Counted from the first letter of the stretch, positions 44,959 to 57,200 are shown. The stretch is 64,000 nucleotides of DNA from Seminavis robusta (GCA_903772945.1 CAICTM010000044.1:16548-80547), one strand, 5' to 3'. Made by a program: numbers and translations. The notes: generated by a model from the letters alone, not told the origin.

Positions 44959-45024
44959 ACTTGTTGCGACAGTGGAGGTTCCTTATAAGACCCAGAGCAA
45001 CATGCCTCGATTTCCAGGAGCGTC

Positions 45025-45434
45025 CCTCAATGGTGCATGACTTTAAATCCGACCCTAATTTAGGGTCGGTTTGGGGAATCCGTCCCTAAATATAGGGACG
45101 GTTTCAAAACCCGACCCTAAAACGAAACCCGACCCTAAATTAGGGACGTTTTTTCAGAAACCGTCCGTATTTTTAGGGTCGGTTTCGAAACCCGACCCTA
45201 ATATTGGTGCGTTTTCAATGTATTTACCAGGCAGTCCCGTTTCTATTTAGGGACGTTTTTCAAACCCGACCCTAAAACGAAACCCGACCCTAAATTAGGG
45301 ATGGTTTTTCAGAAACCGTCCCTATTTTTCAGAAAACGTCCCTATTTTTAGGGTCGGTTTCGAAACCCGACCCTAAAGGGAATCCGACCCTAAATCCGAC
45401 CCTATTTTAGGGTCGGTTTCATGCACGATTGAGG
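45025..45434. mobile_element. MITE-like palindromic element with CCCTAA/TTAGGG hairpins
   Basis: Flanking 16-bp inverted repeats: CCTCAATGGTGCATGA at 45025 and TCATGCACGATTGAGG at 45419-45434 (one mismatch). The interior is a chain of CCGACCCTAA/TTAGGGTCGG and GTCCCTAAA/TTTAGGGAC units in alternating orientation, giving many stem-loops. It encodes nothing. Length (about 410 bp) and structure fit a foldback or MITE element. The telomere-like hexamers may only be a base-composition coincidence. Confidence 0.7.
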
Positions 45435-45869
45435 AACCCTCCAGAGGTGGTAGAAGGGAGCATCTGCCTCAAGGGACAGGCCACTGAGCGAACCTCGTAC
45501 GTGGGCGACTGTGCATCAATTTTTATGGATTTGAATTGCAATGGCCACTATTTCCATACTAGAGGCACCAAGGAAGAACCCTGGAGATTCTTTGGGCTTC
45601 CTCTAGCTGCTGTCATGTGCAAGCACACTCAACTAGGAGGGACAAGCGAGACCTACGAGGAAAATAAGCAATACCTGCTGGTTCACCCGCTTTCCTCTGA
45701 CGAAGAAGACGGCGGCAGCGACGACGATAACGGCACCGGACAACAATCATTCAATATCCCCGCCGCAAAATTCAACATGGTGGATGTGCCGCCACCGCCT
45801 CGTCGGCTTGAAAAGGGAAGCTTTAAGATGCCAGGCTTCGTGCACACCATCCCAATTTCGGATTCTTAA
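45435..45869 (+). CDS. Hypothetical protein fragment
   Basis: The open frame runs from within the element's right end to stop 45869. It has a hydrophilic core with RTSYVGDCASIFMDLNCNGH, EPWRFFGLPLAAVMC, and an acidic SSDEEDGGSDDDNGTG tract. No start codon of its own is convincing, and nothing identifies a family. Possibly the 3' half of the gene begun at 44758. Confidence 0.35.
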   Translation, partial: NPPEVVEGSICLKGQATERTSYVGDCASIFMDLNCNGHYFHTRGTKEEPWRFFGLPLAAVMCKHTQLGGTSETYEENKQYLLVHPLSSDEEDGGSDDDNGTGQQSFNIPAAKFNMVDVPPPPRRLEKGSFKMPGFVHTIPISDS

Positions 45870-45979
45870 GTATGCCCGCTTGGATTCGAATTGGCTGCTT
45901 TGGCACCAGGAAGTGTGTCGAGCAGCGAGAGGGGTCTACAATCGATATCTGCAGGCCATTGATATTATTTGGGGCGATT

Positions 45980-46225
45980 TGCCTCGGCAGTCTATCTGCC
46001 TGAGCCCTCACCCCCTTTACCTCGGCAGTCTATCTGCCTGAGCCCTCTACCCCTTTACCTCGGCAGGTAAACTGCCTGAGTTCTCAACCCCTTTAATGCT
46101 ATTTCCTATTTCCTATTACCTCGGCAGTCTATCTGCCTGAGCCCCCCACCCCTTTTTTGGCAAATATTCTGTCTGTGGGATCCCCTGGTTTCCTGTCTGT
46201 GGGATCCCCCTCGTTTTGGTGAAGC
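45980..46225 (+). repeat. Tandem hairpin repeat (CTCGGCAG...CTGCCTGAG), 4 copies
   Basis: Four units of 36-60 bp, each with CCTCGGCAG, TCTAT or GTAAA, CTGCCTGAG and CCCC-TTTA. The units form hairpins and are separated by a CCTATT microsatellite. The last is followed by a duplicated CTGTCTGTGGGATCCCC segment that recurs at about 47824-47866. One unit matches 16684-16726. Confidence 0.85.
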
Positions 46226-46463
46226 CAGGGTATAGGGTCAAGATTACATGGTTGCCACTTGCCACCGCAGCCATTTTTTGGAACTTGCCACTTGCCGCAT
46301 CGATCCATCGATCCATCGAACCAACAGCCATCGATCTCGACAATAGACATCAACCGCATACTAGTAGTAAGCTCAACAAGCACCAGCCAGCTACTTGTAC
46401 AGCCATCCAGAGACAAGGACCATTCATCAAGGCACCAACCGGGGTGACAAGCAACAAGCAACC

Positions 46464-47153
46464 ATGCCTGTCAAGTACGGAACACCTGCTTATCGCAGGA
46501 AGATTGAAGCCAATCGGCGATCCAAACAGAAAAAGTAGGCACAACAAACAGACAAGGAACGGCAGGCTGAGTTGAAAGTCAAAAGAGAATCCATGCAGAA
46601 GCATCGAGAACAACAATCTATCGAAGAATATGAGATTGCCAAAATAAAGGATCGAGATAGGAAACGGATCCGCCGCTTAAAGAATGAATTCTTTGATGCT
46701 GAAGCACACAATTTCAACGACAAACAGCTCTGCATTGATCGAGCTTTGGAAATAAACAAGATAAAGGTTCAGCTGAAGATGGAGCGACAGAAGCTGCAGA
46801 AGCTACGTGGTGTTGAAGACCTAGAAAACTCTTTAAATAGAGGATGGCTGAAAGCTCAGCTTGCAGAACTGACAGAACAGGCAAAGAAAGACCACGCAAT
46901 CTTAGAGCATGATTGGGACGAAAGGGTACAGAAACTCTTTGGCAAGGATCCGGGTTTCTTCCAAGTAGAGTTCAGCATATTTGAACATACGCATGATAGA
47001 AAGAAGATTGCGCAAGAGAGGAGAGATAGTGCAACGAATCATGATCTACAACTTGAGCGGGTTAAAAAATCACTCGACAAAGCACATTGTGCCCGCCATA
47101 CTCTGCTGTGGCGGAGAAATGTATTGCCAGCGATTCTAGAGAAATATGGCTAA
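46464..47153 (+). pseudogene. Coiled-coil protein ORF with an in-frame TAG
   Basis: ATG 46464 opens MPVKYGTPAYRRKIEANRRS..KK, hits TAG at 46536-46538, and continues in the same frame for 205 codons to 47153 (AQQTDKERQAELKVKRESM ...). Read through, it would be 229 residues, highly charged and helical (likely a coiled coil at about 35-200). The reading frame is preserved over the whole length apart from this codon, and TAG is one change from CAG (Gln). It lies inside the 46-48.7 kb repeat block. No family recognised. Alternative: a real start at ATG 46593. Confidence 0.5.
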
Positions 47154-47289
47154 ATGAAATGCTTATGGTATTGTGCTATTGTGGATGTATTGGCAAGTGG
47201 TCGACCTAACAATTCTCGAGATTCTCCTCTTTGTATTCCAATCGTGGATTTGCTCTATAAATTATAAATCAGCCACAAGTTGCTTGCAG

Positions 47290-48680
47290 GAGGTGGTCGT
47301 CCTTCTTCTATCTGTCTTTCTGCCGAGGTATCGCAGCTCCCGCTGACTTATTTTCTATTTTCTATTTTCTATTTCTATTTCCTATTTCCTATTTCCTATT
47401 CCGGTAAGCCAAAAGTATGAGGATAGAGATAGTCATAAGCCAACAAAACTGAACATTGATGGTTCAATACAAGTCAGGGGTAGGAATAAATCATTAATAT
47501 TTTAAGGTTAGTGCAATCAGCACAACAGCACAATAAGCACCAGGAGCTGTAAAGGTTAGAGTTACAATAAGGGAATGAAGCTGGTAAATTATAGAAGTCG
47601 GGCGGCAACACACACGACTAGTCGGGTGTTGTCGCCAGGGCTAGCTTAATAAAAAGAAGGTTGCAATGAGGGAATGAATGATACGGGCGGCAACACACGA
47701 CGTAGTCGGGTGTTGTCGCCAGGGCTAGCTTGAAAGATGGGTGCAATCCGAACATGATCCTCCTTCTTCTATCTGTCTTTCTGCCGAGGTATCGCAGCTC
47801 CCGCTGACTTATTTGGCAAATATTCTGTCTGTGGGATCCCCTCATTTCCTGTCTGTGGGATCCCCTATTGGTGAAGCCAGGGTATAAGGATAGAGATAAT
47901 ATAGCTGGCAAAACTGGAAATTGAAGGTTCAATAATAAGTTAGGGGTAGGAATATATCAATGAAATTTAAGGTTAGTGCACTCAGCACAAAAACACAATA
48001 AGCCAGCAGGTAAATTTAAGTTACATGATGCGAATGAAGCTGAAATTATGTTAGCCCCGTGGCAACACCAAGGCTAGCTTAATATAAAAAAGAAGTTTAC
48101 AATGAGGGAATGATAGTAGGCGACAACACACGACTTCGTCGTGTTGTTGTCGCCAGGGCTAGCTTAAATAAAAACGAAGGTTATAATGAGGGAATGATAC
48201 CGGGCGGCGTCGGGTGTTGTCGCCGAGGGCTACCTGAAGGGTGCAATCTCAAACATGTTCATCCTTCTTCTATCTGTCTTTCTGCCGAGGTATCGCAGCT
48301 CCCGCTGACTTATTTGGTATTTCCTGTTTCCTGTTTCCTGTTTCCTGCTTCCTGTTTCCTGTTCCGGTGAAGCCAAAATACAGGGATAGAGATAGGCACC
48401 AGCCAACTCTACAAATTTAGGGGTAGGAATAAATCATGATTATTCAAGGTTAGTGCACTCAACACAATAAGCCAGCAGAAGCTACAAAAGTTACAGGTAC
48501 GTACGGGCGTGACAGCTGTAAAATTATGGTTAGAAGTCGGGTGATGTCGCCAGGGCTAGCTTAAATAAAAAAGAAGGTTACCGACTTCGGGCTACTTTGA
48601 AAGAAGGGTGCAATCTCAAACATGTCATCATTCTTCTATCTGTCTTTCTGCCGAGGTATCGCAGCTCCCGCTGACTTAAA
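47290..48680 (+). repeat. Dispersed repeat cluster, about three units
   Basis: Units of about 360-500 bp, each ending CTTTCTGCCGAGGTATCGCA followed by GCTCCCGCTGACTTA (about 47327, 47803, 48310 and 48677). They contain a CCTATT or CCTGTTT run, a GGATAGAGATA box and 1-3 subrepeats with GTCGGGTGTTGTCGCCAGGGC. An inverted copy lies at 13549-14000. No protein is conserved, so probably a non-autonomous element family. Confidence 0.9.
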
Positions 48681-49839
48681 TGCCTGTTCAGTAAATAACA
48701 TTTACGTAGCCACATTGAACAACTTTAGGTTCCGACAGTGAGTGTTTACGTTTGCTGATTTAATACTGTAGATAGGTGGTAATTCTATTAAGAAGATGAA
48801 ACCATTTGCCACTGCAATACACGGCTCTTAGCCTTATTCGCGACTCGATCCTAGATAGGGTTTGAGTTCGACTCATGACTGAGTCTCTCGTGAATAGTCA
48901 TTTGAGACAGGGTTCTCAATGACCGCACTAGTCATACTAGATTGATGATGAAACATCGCTCGAGATATTTAGCTAGCGTGGAGTACTTCCACGCTACTAG
49001 ATCCAGGCTAGACAAACCTTCCACGCGTTCCGTTTAGGATCGTGGAAAGACGTAGGATTACTACCACAACCTACTCTATCACACTTCACAGTCTCCCGCG
49101 GGAAACCAGATCTACGATCCCTTGATGATGATCTCTCTCGTTGATTAGTTTTCATAGCTTTCTAATCTCTCTCATAACTTTCATTCTCTCAAACTCAAAA
49201 CACTCGAAAGATCTTTACACTAGCTTTTAGCGTAGTGCACCACTGATCCGAAGTTTGTGAAGAGGATCCTACTTGAATCTATCGATAGGAAGGACTTCGA
49301 ACAGCAACAACAACCCAAGGTCGACTCTATGGAAAAAAAGACTTGAACAGCGAGGTGATTTTAAATTAATTATTAGATGTTTTTATCATGGAACAAGATG
49401 CCCCTCCGGGTGCGCCAACCCAGTTCTTTGACTGGTGGACACTTTTCTTAAAGGCAAGGGAGTCCCTTTGTCGTTCATTTACGCACAGCACAGAAAAGCA
49501 CACAAAAAAGAAGCAACATGGCAAGTACGTTCATAGTATAGACAGAGGAGTGCAGAGCACTTGATGCAGGAGATCCAGAGGGTACAGCCAAAAGATCAAA
49601 AGACACTATTGTAGTGAACGTGAAGCAGCAGTGGTGGTTGCACAGTGCTGTTCATTTTTGAGGAGACAAGGATCGAATTAGTTTGCTTGCTACTTGGATT
49701 GGATTGGATTGGATTGGAGTGTTGTATTGTAGACCTGAAGGGCTACTGGTGGCGAACAATTCCAGAGAAGCCGTAGAGAACAAATTTGGAAAATTTATTT
49801 GTGTTGCAAAGGCACCTCATTCTGTGCCATTTTTGAGGG
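48681..49839. other. Spacer with a possible LTR and gag-start remnant
   Basis: No gene. An AT/CT-rich stretch (about 48860-49330) followed by ATG 49388 (MEQDAPPGAPTQFFDWW, 58 codons, stop 49562) has the look of an LTR/leader and the start of a gag ORF of a copia-type element. I cannot define LTR ends or a primer site, so this is weak. Confidence 0.3.
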
Positions 49840-51540
49840 TGCGAGCATTTGCTTGCAAGGGTGCTGGAAACTGGCTGACGTCTGACAGTCATGGGCTGGC
49901 CTTTGGATGGATCAGAGCTGAGACTGTGGTGAGTCTAATTTTGGGTGGTTCCAAGAGTGAGACCAGAAGTGCTAGGAGCGAGCTGGCGATGGACCATGGG
50001 CTGGGGTCAGGGGCAAGTCAAGGGTTGGAACCGAAACTGCTACTAGTGATGAACCACCAGGACTGAGAATGTGATGATGGGACCAGAGGTGCTGGGGCTG
50101 GGACTGGGATGTGCTTTGGATGGACCAGAGCTGAGACTGTGCTGCGGTGAGTTCAAGGGTGGTTCAGGAGTGAGACCAGAAGTGCTAGGAGCTGGGGATG
50201 GACTATGGGGGGTAGGCTAGGGGCAAGTCTAGGGTTTGAACCAAAACTGGCTGCTTTTGATGGAGCAGCACTGAGACTGTGATGGTGGAACCAGCGGTGC
50301 TGGGACTGGGGTGGGTTGCATGCATTTGCTTGCAGGGTAGGGTGGGTTGCATGCATTTGCTTGCAGGGTAGGGTGGGTGCATGCATTTGCTTGCAGCGTA
50401 GCGGGTTGCATGCATTTGCTTGCTTGGTAGGGTGGGCAGTGGGGTGCATGCATTTGCTTGCAGGGTGGTGGGTTGCATATGCATTTGCTTGCAGGGTAGG
50501 TGGGGTGCATGCATTTGCTTGCAGGGTAGGGTGAGGTCCATGCATTTGCTTGCAGGGTAGGGTGGGGTGCATGCATTTGCTTGCAGGGTAGCGGGTTGCA
50601 TGCATTTGCTTGCTTGGTAGGGTGGGCAGTGGGGTGCATGCATTTGCTTGCAGGGTGGTGGGTTGCATATGCATTTGCTTGCAGGGTAGGGTGGGGTGCA
50701 TGCATTTGCTTGCAGGGTAGGGTGGGTGCATGCATTTGCTTGCAGGGTGATGGGGTGCATGCATTTGCTTGCAGGGAGCGGGTTGCATGCATTTGCTTGC
50801 TTAGGGTGAGTGGGGTGCATGCATTTGCTTGCAGGGTGGTGGTTGCATTCATTTGCTTGCAGGGTGGGAGTTGCATGTATTTGCTTGCAGGGTGGGGTTG
50901 CATGATTTGCTTGCAGGGTAGGGTGGGGTGCATGCATTTGCTTGCAGGGTTGTGGGTTGCATGCATTTGCTTGTAGGGTAGGGTGAGGTGCATGTATTTG
51001 CTTGCAGTGTAATAGGGCGGGTGAATGCATTTGCTTGCTAGGGTGGGGTGCAACCAAAACTGCTAGTGATGGACCAGAAATGAGACTGTGACGGTGAGAC
51101 GTGAGGTGTTGGGGCTGGGGCTGGGACTGGGGTGAACCTGCTGTGGTGCTAGGGGTTGGAGGTGGTGATGGACCAAGGGCTGGGCCAGGGGTAAGTCGAG
51201 GATGGGAACCAAAACTGCTAGTAATATACCAGCAGCAGCACTGAGACTGCGATAGTGGGGCTAGAGAGGTGCTGGGACTGGGAATGAGATGGACCTGATG
51301 TGGTGCCAGACCTGCTGGTGATGGACCACTGAGACTATGATGGACAAGCGGCTGGAAATTGGACTGGAGTGGATCTTAGTTCTGCTGTACGGTTGCTCAG
51401 GTCCAGGTGTGGTTTTAAAGGTGGGGCCAGAAGTGATGATGCATGTTGATGGACTAGCACTGGGCTGGGTGGAACAAGGGCCGAAACTGGGTTGGAAGTG
51501 GGACCTGGTGTAGGCTGAGGTCTAATCTAGGAAATCTCAA
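49840..51540 (+). repeat. Composite satellite: 30-bp ATGCATTTGCTTGCAGGG minisatellite inside a 110-150-bp repeat
   Basis: Core 50310-51050 holds about 25 units of 25-34 bp, with GCATGCATTTGCTTGCAGGG and a short G/T-rich tail. The flanks (49930-50300 and 51050-51500) repeat a longer unit with GATGGACCA, GGGCTGGG, CTGAGACTGTGA and GGTGCTGGG(A/G)CTGGG. An isolated GCATTTGCTTGCAAGGG at about 49844 looks like the seed. Long ORFs in both strands (MHAFACR and QANACTP types) are repeat artefacts. Confidence 0.88.
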
Positions 51541-51552
51541 GTAGATAGCTTC

Positions 51553-52255
51553 TCATGTACTCATAACATTCTGCAACTCATCTTCGGCATCTTCATAAAT
51601 AACTTCCAATGGTTCGGCGCTGGTTGAAACTGCACTCCATTGAACAAACAAATTGTATTTCGATCCCTTGAATTGAATATCGTTTGATGATAAAGGGCCT
51701 TCATGGGAAACAATACGAATAAAATCATATTTTGTTGGTGCCACTATTTTTTGACTGCACCAACGTTGCAGTGGATGCTTGCAAATTGGTTGAATCAAAG
51801 TAACATAGTTGACTCAGCATGGAGCGAAACGTTTCCGGAAGGTCCTGCTCATCTACTATCATTGTTGTTGCAATTATCAAAGTCTTCGCCTCTTCCACTG
51901 TTGTGTTCAGAAAAAGTGTTGCTGCTTTCAACAACTCCCGCCAGCTGCAAGATGTCCCAAGGGACAAACTTGCATGTGTGCTTGCATCGATGGTTCTGTT
52001 GATCTCTGTCAACAACCCTGGATGAAAATAACCAACAAAGCATCCAAATCTAATGCCTTCCACAAAATGCGTACTGTCCAAAGCCTTCCCATAGAGCTTT
52101 GAGAGCTTTTGCATTATTACACATTGTTGTAGGGATGTATTGACCATTTTTCCAATAGCGCATGCATGACATCTTGAGGTATCCGTTTTTAGATCATGTA
52201 ATTTGTTTGATGGAATGTAGTTAATATCAGTGCTCAAACCAGAGCTGTCGGACAC
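51553..52255 (-). pseudogene. Copia-type retroelement relic (chromo-like segment) and adjoining ORF
   Basis: The minus frame 51798-51553 reads KYDFIRIVSHEGPLSSNDIQ, then YNLFVQWSAVSTSAEPLEVIYED. This is the pattern (basic/hydrophobic, H-E-G-P-L, Y-N-V-x-V-x-W, E-P-L-x-x-I) of a chromodomain-like segment between integrase and RT in algal copia polyproteins. The frame upstream (52255-51725) overlaps it out of phase and has no clear identity. No integrase or RT block is seen. An uncertain fragment, probably decayed. Confidence 0.5.
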
Positions 52256-52825
52256 TTGAGAAACAATTCAATTTTGGAGATTTTCCGGTGCTAAACCATT
52301 TGGAAGTCGCCTTTTCTCCGTTGCGATTTTGATTAAGGCACGCAAATCGAATCGAACACCACTGACACAATAGCATCAACCAAATCGCCAGAGTTTCCTC
52401 TCCATCGCTTTTTATTACAAATGATGTTATGAGCACCAAGTGCGACATTCAAACTACCACTCCGAACAATCCAGTCTAAGTTCTTCGTTTTCTGCTATTG
52501 AAATGCCTGCAAAGCAACTCCACAGTTTAGTCGGCATCTTTTTGACGCCGACTTCTGCAGCACTTTTGCTCTTTTCAAAATGGGCATAGCTATTGTAGCT
52601 TTAGAACCAAACAGATCCAACGAGCGACGTCCGGTTCCGGTAACCGAATCGAATTTCGCTCTCGCAATGATGATATGGACTCGTCACTCGTGGTAGCTAC
52701 CATACTTATGTCCGCTTTGTCGCTGTTGTAACGATCAACATGGGTTAAGAGCATTCAATTGAAAGGGATCGACGCAAGTCGGGTAAACGGGAATAGATTG
52801 TTTTAGTGTATTTGAGCACCACCGG

Positions 52826-53460
52826 CTTGACTGATTGTTTTCCTTCCTCAGACCGGTGCGACCAATAATAAATGGTAGCCCTCATTAACTTTTATCTGAA
52901 CGGGTAGATTGCTTGCCTGTCCAAAACTCTCCTGCCGTCTCAGCTTTGAACAACCTACAAGCAACTTTCTTCACTTGCAGCCAATCAGCGCCGAATGAAT
53001 GGGGATTGTGCTGCAATTAACGAAGCTTAGTACGTCTTGACTGGTTGTCTTCTGCCTCCACGGACTTGTGCGGGTGATGCGACCAACATTTGGATGGTAG
53101 CTCTCGTTAACTTCTATCTGAACGGGTAGATTGCTTGCCTTCCCAAAACTCTTCTGCCGTCTCAGCTTTGAACAACCTACAAGCAACTTTCTTCACTTGC
53201 AGCCAATCAGCGCCAAATGAATGGGGATTGTGCTGCAATTAACGAAGCTTAGTACGTCTCGACTGGTTGTCTTCTGCCTCCACGGACTTGTGTGATTGAT
53301 CGATGACAGCCTTCATGAACTTCTAACTGGACTTCCCAAAACTCTTGTGACGTCTCAGCTTCTCAGCTTTGAACAATGCTACCAGTGGCCTTCTTCCCTT
53401 GTAGTCAATCAACGCCAAATGATGTATGTCTCGACTGGTTCTCTTCTGCCTCGTCCACAG
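52826..53460 (+). repeat. Tandem repeat, about 0.2-kb unit, three copies
   Basis: Units start near 52828, 53037 and 53258 with CTTGACTGGTTGTCTTCTGCC-like sequence and a partial start at 53432. Shared parts are GAACGGGTAGATTGCTTGCC, a TCTCAGCTTTGAACAA segment, and CTTCACTTGCAGCCAATCAG. Copies 1 and 2 are close; copy 3 is more diverged. Position 52256-52825 has no gene that I can support. Confidence 0.88.
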
Positions 53461-54203
53461 ACTTGATGGAATCAACCAACTCGATGATCCCTTTTCCTTT
53501 TCCTAACTATAGCGCTAGCTCTTGCTACACTACTCTTCAATGGCAATGTAGATAACTTCGACAGGGATGGTTGGTTTCTTTCTTGATGGCAGTTGTGCAG
53601 TTGGCATGAGGTTGGTTTCTTGATGGCCGTTAGCTGTTGGCTGTGTGTGTTGCACTCCTCAGCAAGAGGACCAAAAACAGATTCTGTGTAGAATCTGGTA
53701 GCAATTCTACCCAGTGAAAAAGGGCAGCTATTGGTCGCCGTAAAAACACAAATCTTTGGAAGACCAACCTGGAGAGGGTTGGCGAAATCAAAGTTGTTGA
53801 GGGAGCATGCCTTCGGTAGTTTGAGATACAACCGGTGCCAGCTAATTGACTAGCTAGCTAGCAGCAAGCGGAGAGGTTCTGAGATATCATTCGATTTGTG
53901 GATCCAGTGGATGCAATCCCGATCCGCTTGCCCACCCTCTGCTACGTTGCGCTGCCTCCACTGCCGGCTGTCCTGATACAAGAGATGTGACGATGTGACA
54001 GTACACGATTTCAAAGTGGCGCTAGCTTATCTTTTTCACTAAACTAAACACCGCAAAGCAATCAACAACAATAATCTTGATCAACATATATATTGAAAAA
54101 CAAACTGTGATTTGCGTGGGTCAACTCTGACAACATCCGTCGAGTCGACAACCTCGCACAAAATCACAGTATCATTCCGTAACAAACAGACAACAGACAG
54201 CTC
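53461..54203. other. Intergenic, 3' flank of the giant gene
   Basis: No gene is supported. The minus ORF over 53831-53472 is short and featureless. CTAGCTAGCTAGC lies at 53851-53863. AT-rich sequence just before 54204 probably contains the giant gene's 3' UTR. Confidence 0.45.
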
Positions 54204-57200
54204 TTAAGGCTGCTGCTTCTGATCCTTCAAGGAACCACCGTATCCACCAACACAAGGACCGCAGTAATCGTCAGGGTACGTGCGGACCAAATCAGAGTCG
54301 GATTCCTTCAAACAGTACGTCTGATAACCGCTTGTGATACTGTAATGGCATACGTTCACCATGCCTTCTTCGTCACCACAAGGGAAATCTTCCGAATGAC
54401 AGTATCCGCGGCCTTCGTCTTCGTCTTCTTCCGCTTCCGCTTCGGGCTCGTAGACATCTACCAAACTGCTGACACGGAAACCACTGGCACCACGGACAAT
54501 ATCTTCACCTTCTTCGACACTTCCGTCGCACGCGTTCACACCGACCGCAGTAATGACCAAATTGTCCACACCGGCACTCTTGCGATGGATGCCTTCACGG
54601 ACACTCACTTCAAGGGCTAGCGACAACTTGCCGGCAAGGAAATACTCACGAGGGACTTCCAAATGGACAACGTGATGGTTGTGTTCCTTCTCGACACGAC
54701 TCCATGCAACATCCTGCGTAGTGCCACTTGCCTGGGCGAGAGTGAAATCACCTAGGTTGATGTCGGCAATACCCACCTTGGCACGGAACTGATCCGTGTC
54801 CTTCCAGGCAGAGGCACCGGTAGTGTACACACTAAAGGCAACCGTCAACGACTCGGCTTTTGCGGGGACGGCGAAGGCCTTGCTCATGACACGGTTCTCG
54901 CGACCCAGTCGGCCAAGGAAGTGACCGAATGTCTCGTCCAAGGCTATCAAACCATTCGCCCAACCGGCTGCGGTGCCCGTCTCGTAGTCTTCATTGAACA
55001 ATACAACATCCTTGTTGCAAGGCGTAGCAGCATCGGATGTCGACAGATCCAAACGACGCATCTCCTTGTCGCACCAGCTGCCACCGGCAGTCATAGCCAC
55101 GTCCGAAATGGAGGCTGACTGGTCGTCGTAAGATTCACTGGTCGAAAACTCAAACAGCGCCGCCAAGACACCGTCCGCTGCCAGGACACCGGGGATCTTG
55201 ACATCAACTTGATGCAACTTGTCCGCATAGCTTCCACCGTCAAGACGGAATCTGGACCACGCAATACCTCCCGAAATGCCACTGGCAGCGTTGGTTGGAT
55301 TGGCATGATGGTCGTAATCTTCAATGGCTCCAAGATCAACAGGGATGTCATTCAAGCTGACAACAACTTTGTCATCCATATCCCAGGATCCCTTCTGCTC
55401 AAGGAGGAAGGTAAGCGAAATACTGTCGGCATCAGCGGGAACAGTGAAGTTCTGCTCGTCGGAAGAAGTCGTAGTGTCGAGATCGGCCGTATAGTTGAAT
55501 GTGTCAATTTGTTTCACAGTGACAACGGCACCACCTGGGCATTCGTCGTCGGCAGTGTCAAAGCTCTTGTCCGTGGTGGTTGACGTGATTTCACCATGGG
55601 GACAGGCGCAGTTAATCTTGATGTCGAACCAGCCAATAGTTTCGTCTCCGACTGTACCATGGAACTCGTTCGTGTACGCGACAAGAGAGTCCTCTTCCGA
55701 GATTTCACCGTTTGCATCCAACTTGCCCACGGTGGAGCGGGCAACCACAACAAGGCTGAATTCATCCTCTCCTTCACACAAGTACGACCACTTGAAGGGG
55801 ACATGGGCTCGATGAGTGTCCTCACCAGTGGAGTTGCACCAGAAGTAGGGGAATGACTCAACATCGAGGCCACCTCCGTCTTCCTCGTCGTCGACAGGAA
55901 CAGATGCAATGTCCTCACCAATCCAGAATTCGTTGTTAGTGAACAACCAATCACCAGTGGCTTCGAAGTGAACTTCAAGCTCGCCATCAGGGAGCATCTG
56001 GACACAGATAGAACCAACATTATCACCAAGTTCTTGGCATTCCATGGTAGGAGGGGTGTCGGCGTCTGACAAGTCTTCCACGCAGATATCTGGGAGACCG
56101 GAGGCGGATCTGTCCTTGACACAGGTACAACTGATAGGCACATCGAAGTATCCGACAATGACATCGTTGATCTCACTGCGTGGGCGGCAAAAGAGTATCA
56201 ATAGGTGAGACAGGAATGCATTTACGTAGCGATGTGTGGCCTAACGCCGTCCCGCACTCACGTTTCTACGACGGATGCATACGACATCACTTCAGTGCCC
56301 TCGATGATTTCCCCTGTTGTTTCGTTCACCTTAGCGACAGTAAGTTGTGTCACAAAGGAGATGTGGAATCCTCCGGTTTTCGACTCTTCGCAGAGGTAGC
56401 TCCACTTCAGCGGAACAAGGGAAGTGTGAGTGTCTTCTCCTGTGGAGTTGCACCTGTAATAGCAAACCATGAAACAAGCGGACAAGGGTCAGAGATACAG
56501 TTGTTGTTGTCAAACAACCACGTTCCCATTTGCCGTACCAGAAATATGGGAAATTTTCTGTGTCCAGTTCGCCATCATCCATCGGGACAGCGGAAACTGC
56601 TTCTCCAACCCACAGATCAGTTGAGAGCAACGCCCAAGAGTCTGAGGCAGTGTAGGTCACTTCAAAATCCATGTCATCCCCTGTGACTTCAACGCACACC
56701 ACTCCGATTTCTGTGGCATCCCCTCCGTAAACAGTCTGGCACTCCTTTGCCTCTTCCTCTTCGTCGGCAACACATAACCCAGTGATCTTTGGTGGCTGTC
56801 TGTCATCGGGAATACACTCGCACATGACGGTGACATCAAACCATCCGTACATTTCCTCGGCTGTTGAAACTTCATGCTCTGTGACATAAGTGATCACTTC
56901 GGTGCCTTCGATCAAGACACCTTCACTGTCCACTTGACCCAGAGTCATTTGTGCAACAATCACCAGAGAAAACTCAGCCTCATCTTCACATAAGTACGAC
57001 CATTTGAGCTCAACATGTGAGGTGTGGGTAGTCTCTCCTGTAGAATTGCACCAGTAGTAAGGGAAGTTTTCCACATCCAGGGCACCACCTTCGGCTTGGT
57101 CAACTGGAACAGCAGCAATGCTGTCGCCAATCCAGTATTCAGTACTGAGCAGCGTCCAGCCTCTGGTTGATTCAAAGGAAACATCCAAATGGCTTGAATC

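Noticed and set aside
45045-45420. Internal telomeric repeat
   Set aside because: TTAGGG/CCCTAA hexamers occur singly within longer inverted units, not in head-to-tail arrays. The structure fits a palindromic element better.
48830-48900. Second tRNA-like stretch (GAGTTCGACTC)
   Set aside because: The TTCGA box lies in a local palindrome and no cloverleaf forms around it.
50310-51050. Possible CRISPR array
   Set aside because: Units are contiguous with short variable tails, without unique spacers of constant length, in a eukaryotic context. It is a minisatellite.
50203-51057. Long minus ORFs (QANACTP type) and plus ORFs (MHAFACR type)
   Set aside because: Artefacts of the 30-bp minisatellite, open in several frames with the same repeat. 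No start context or domain.
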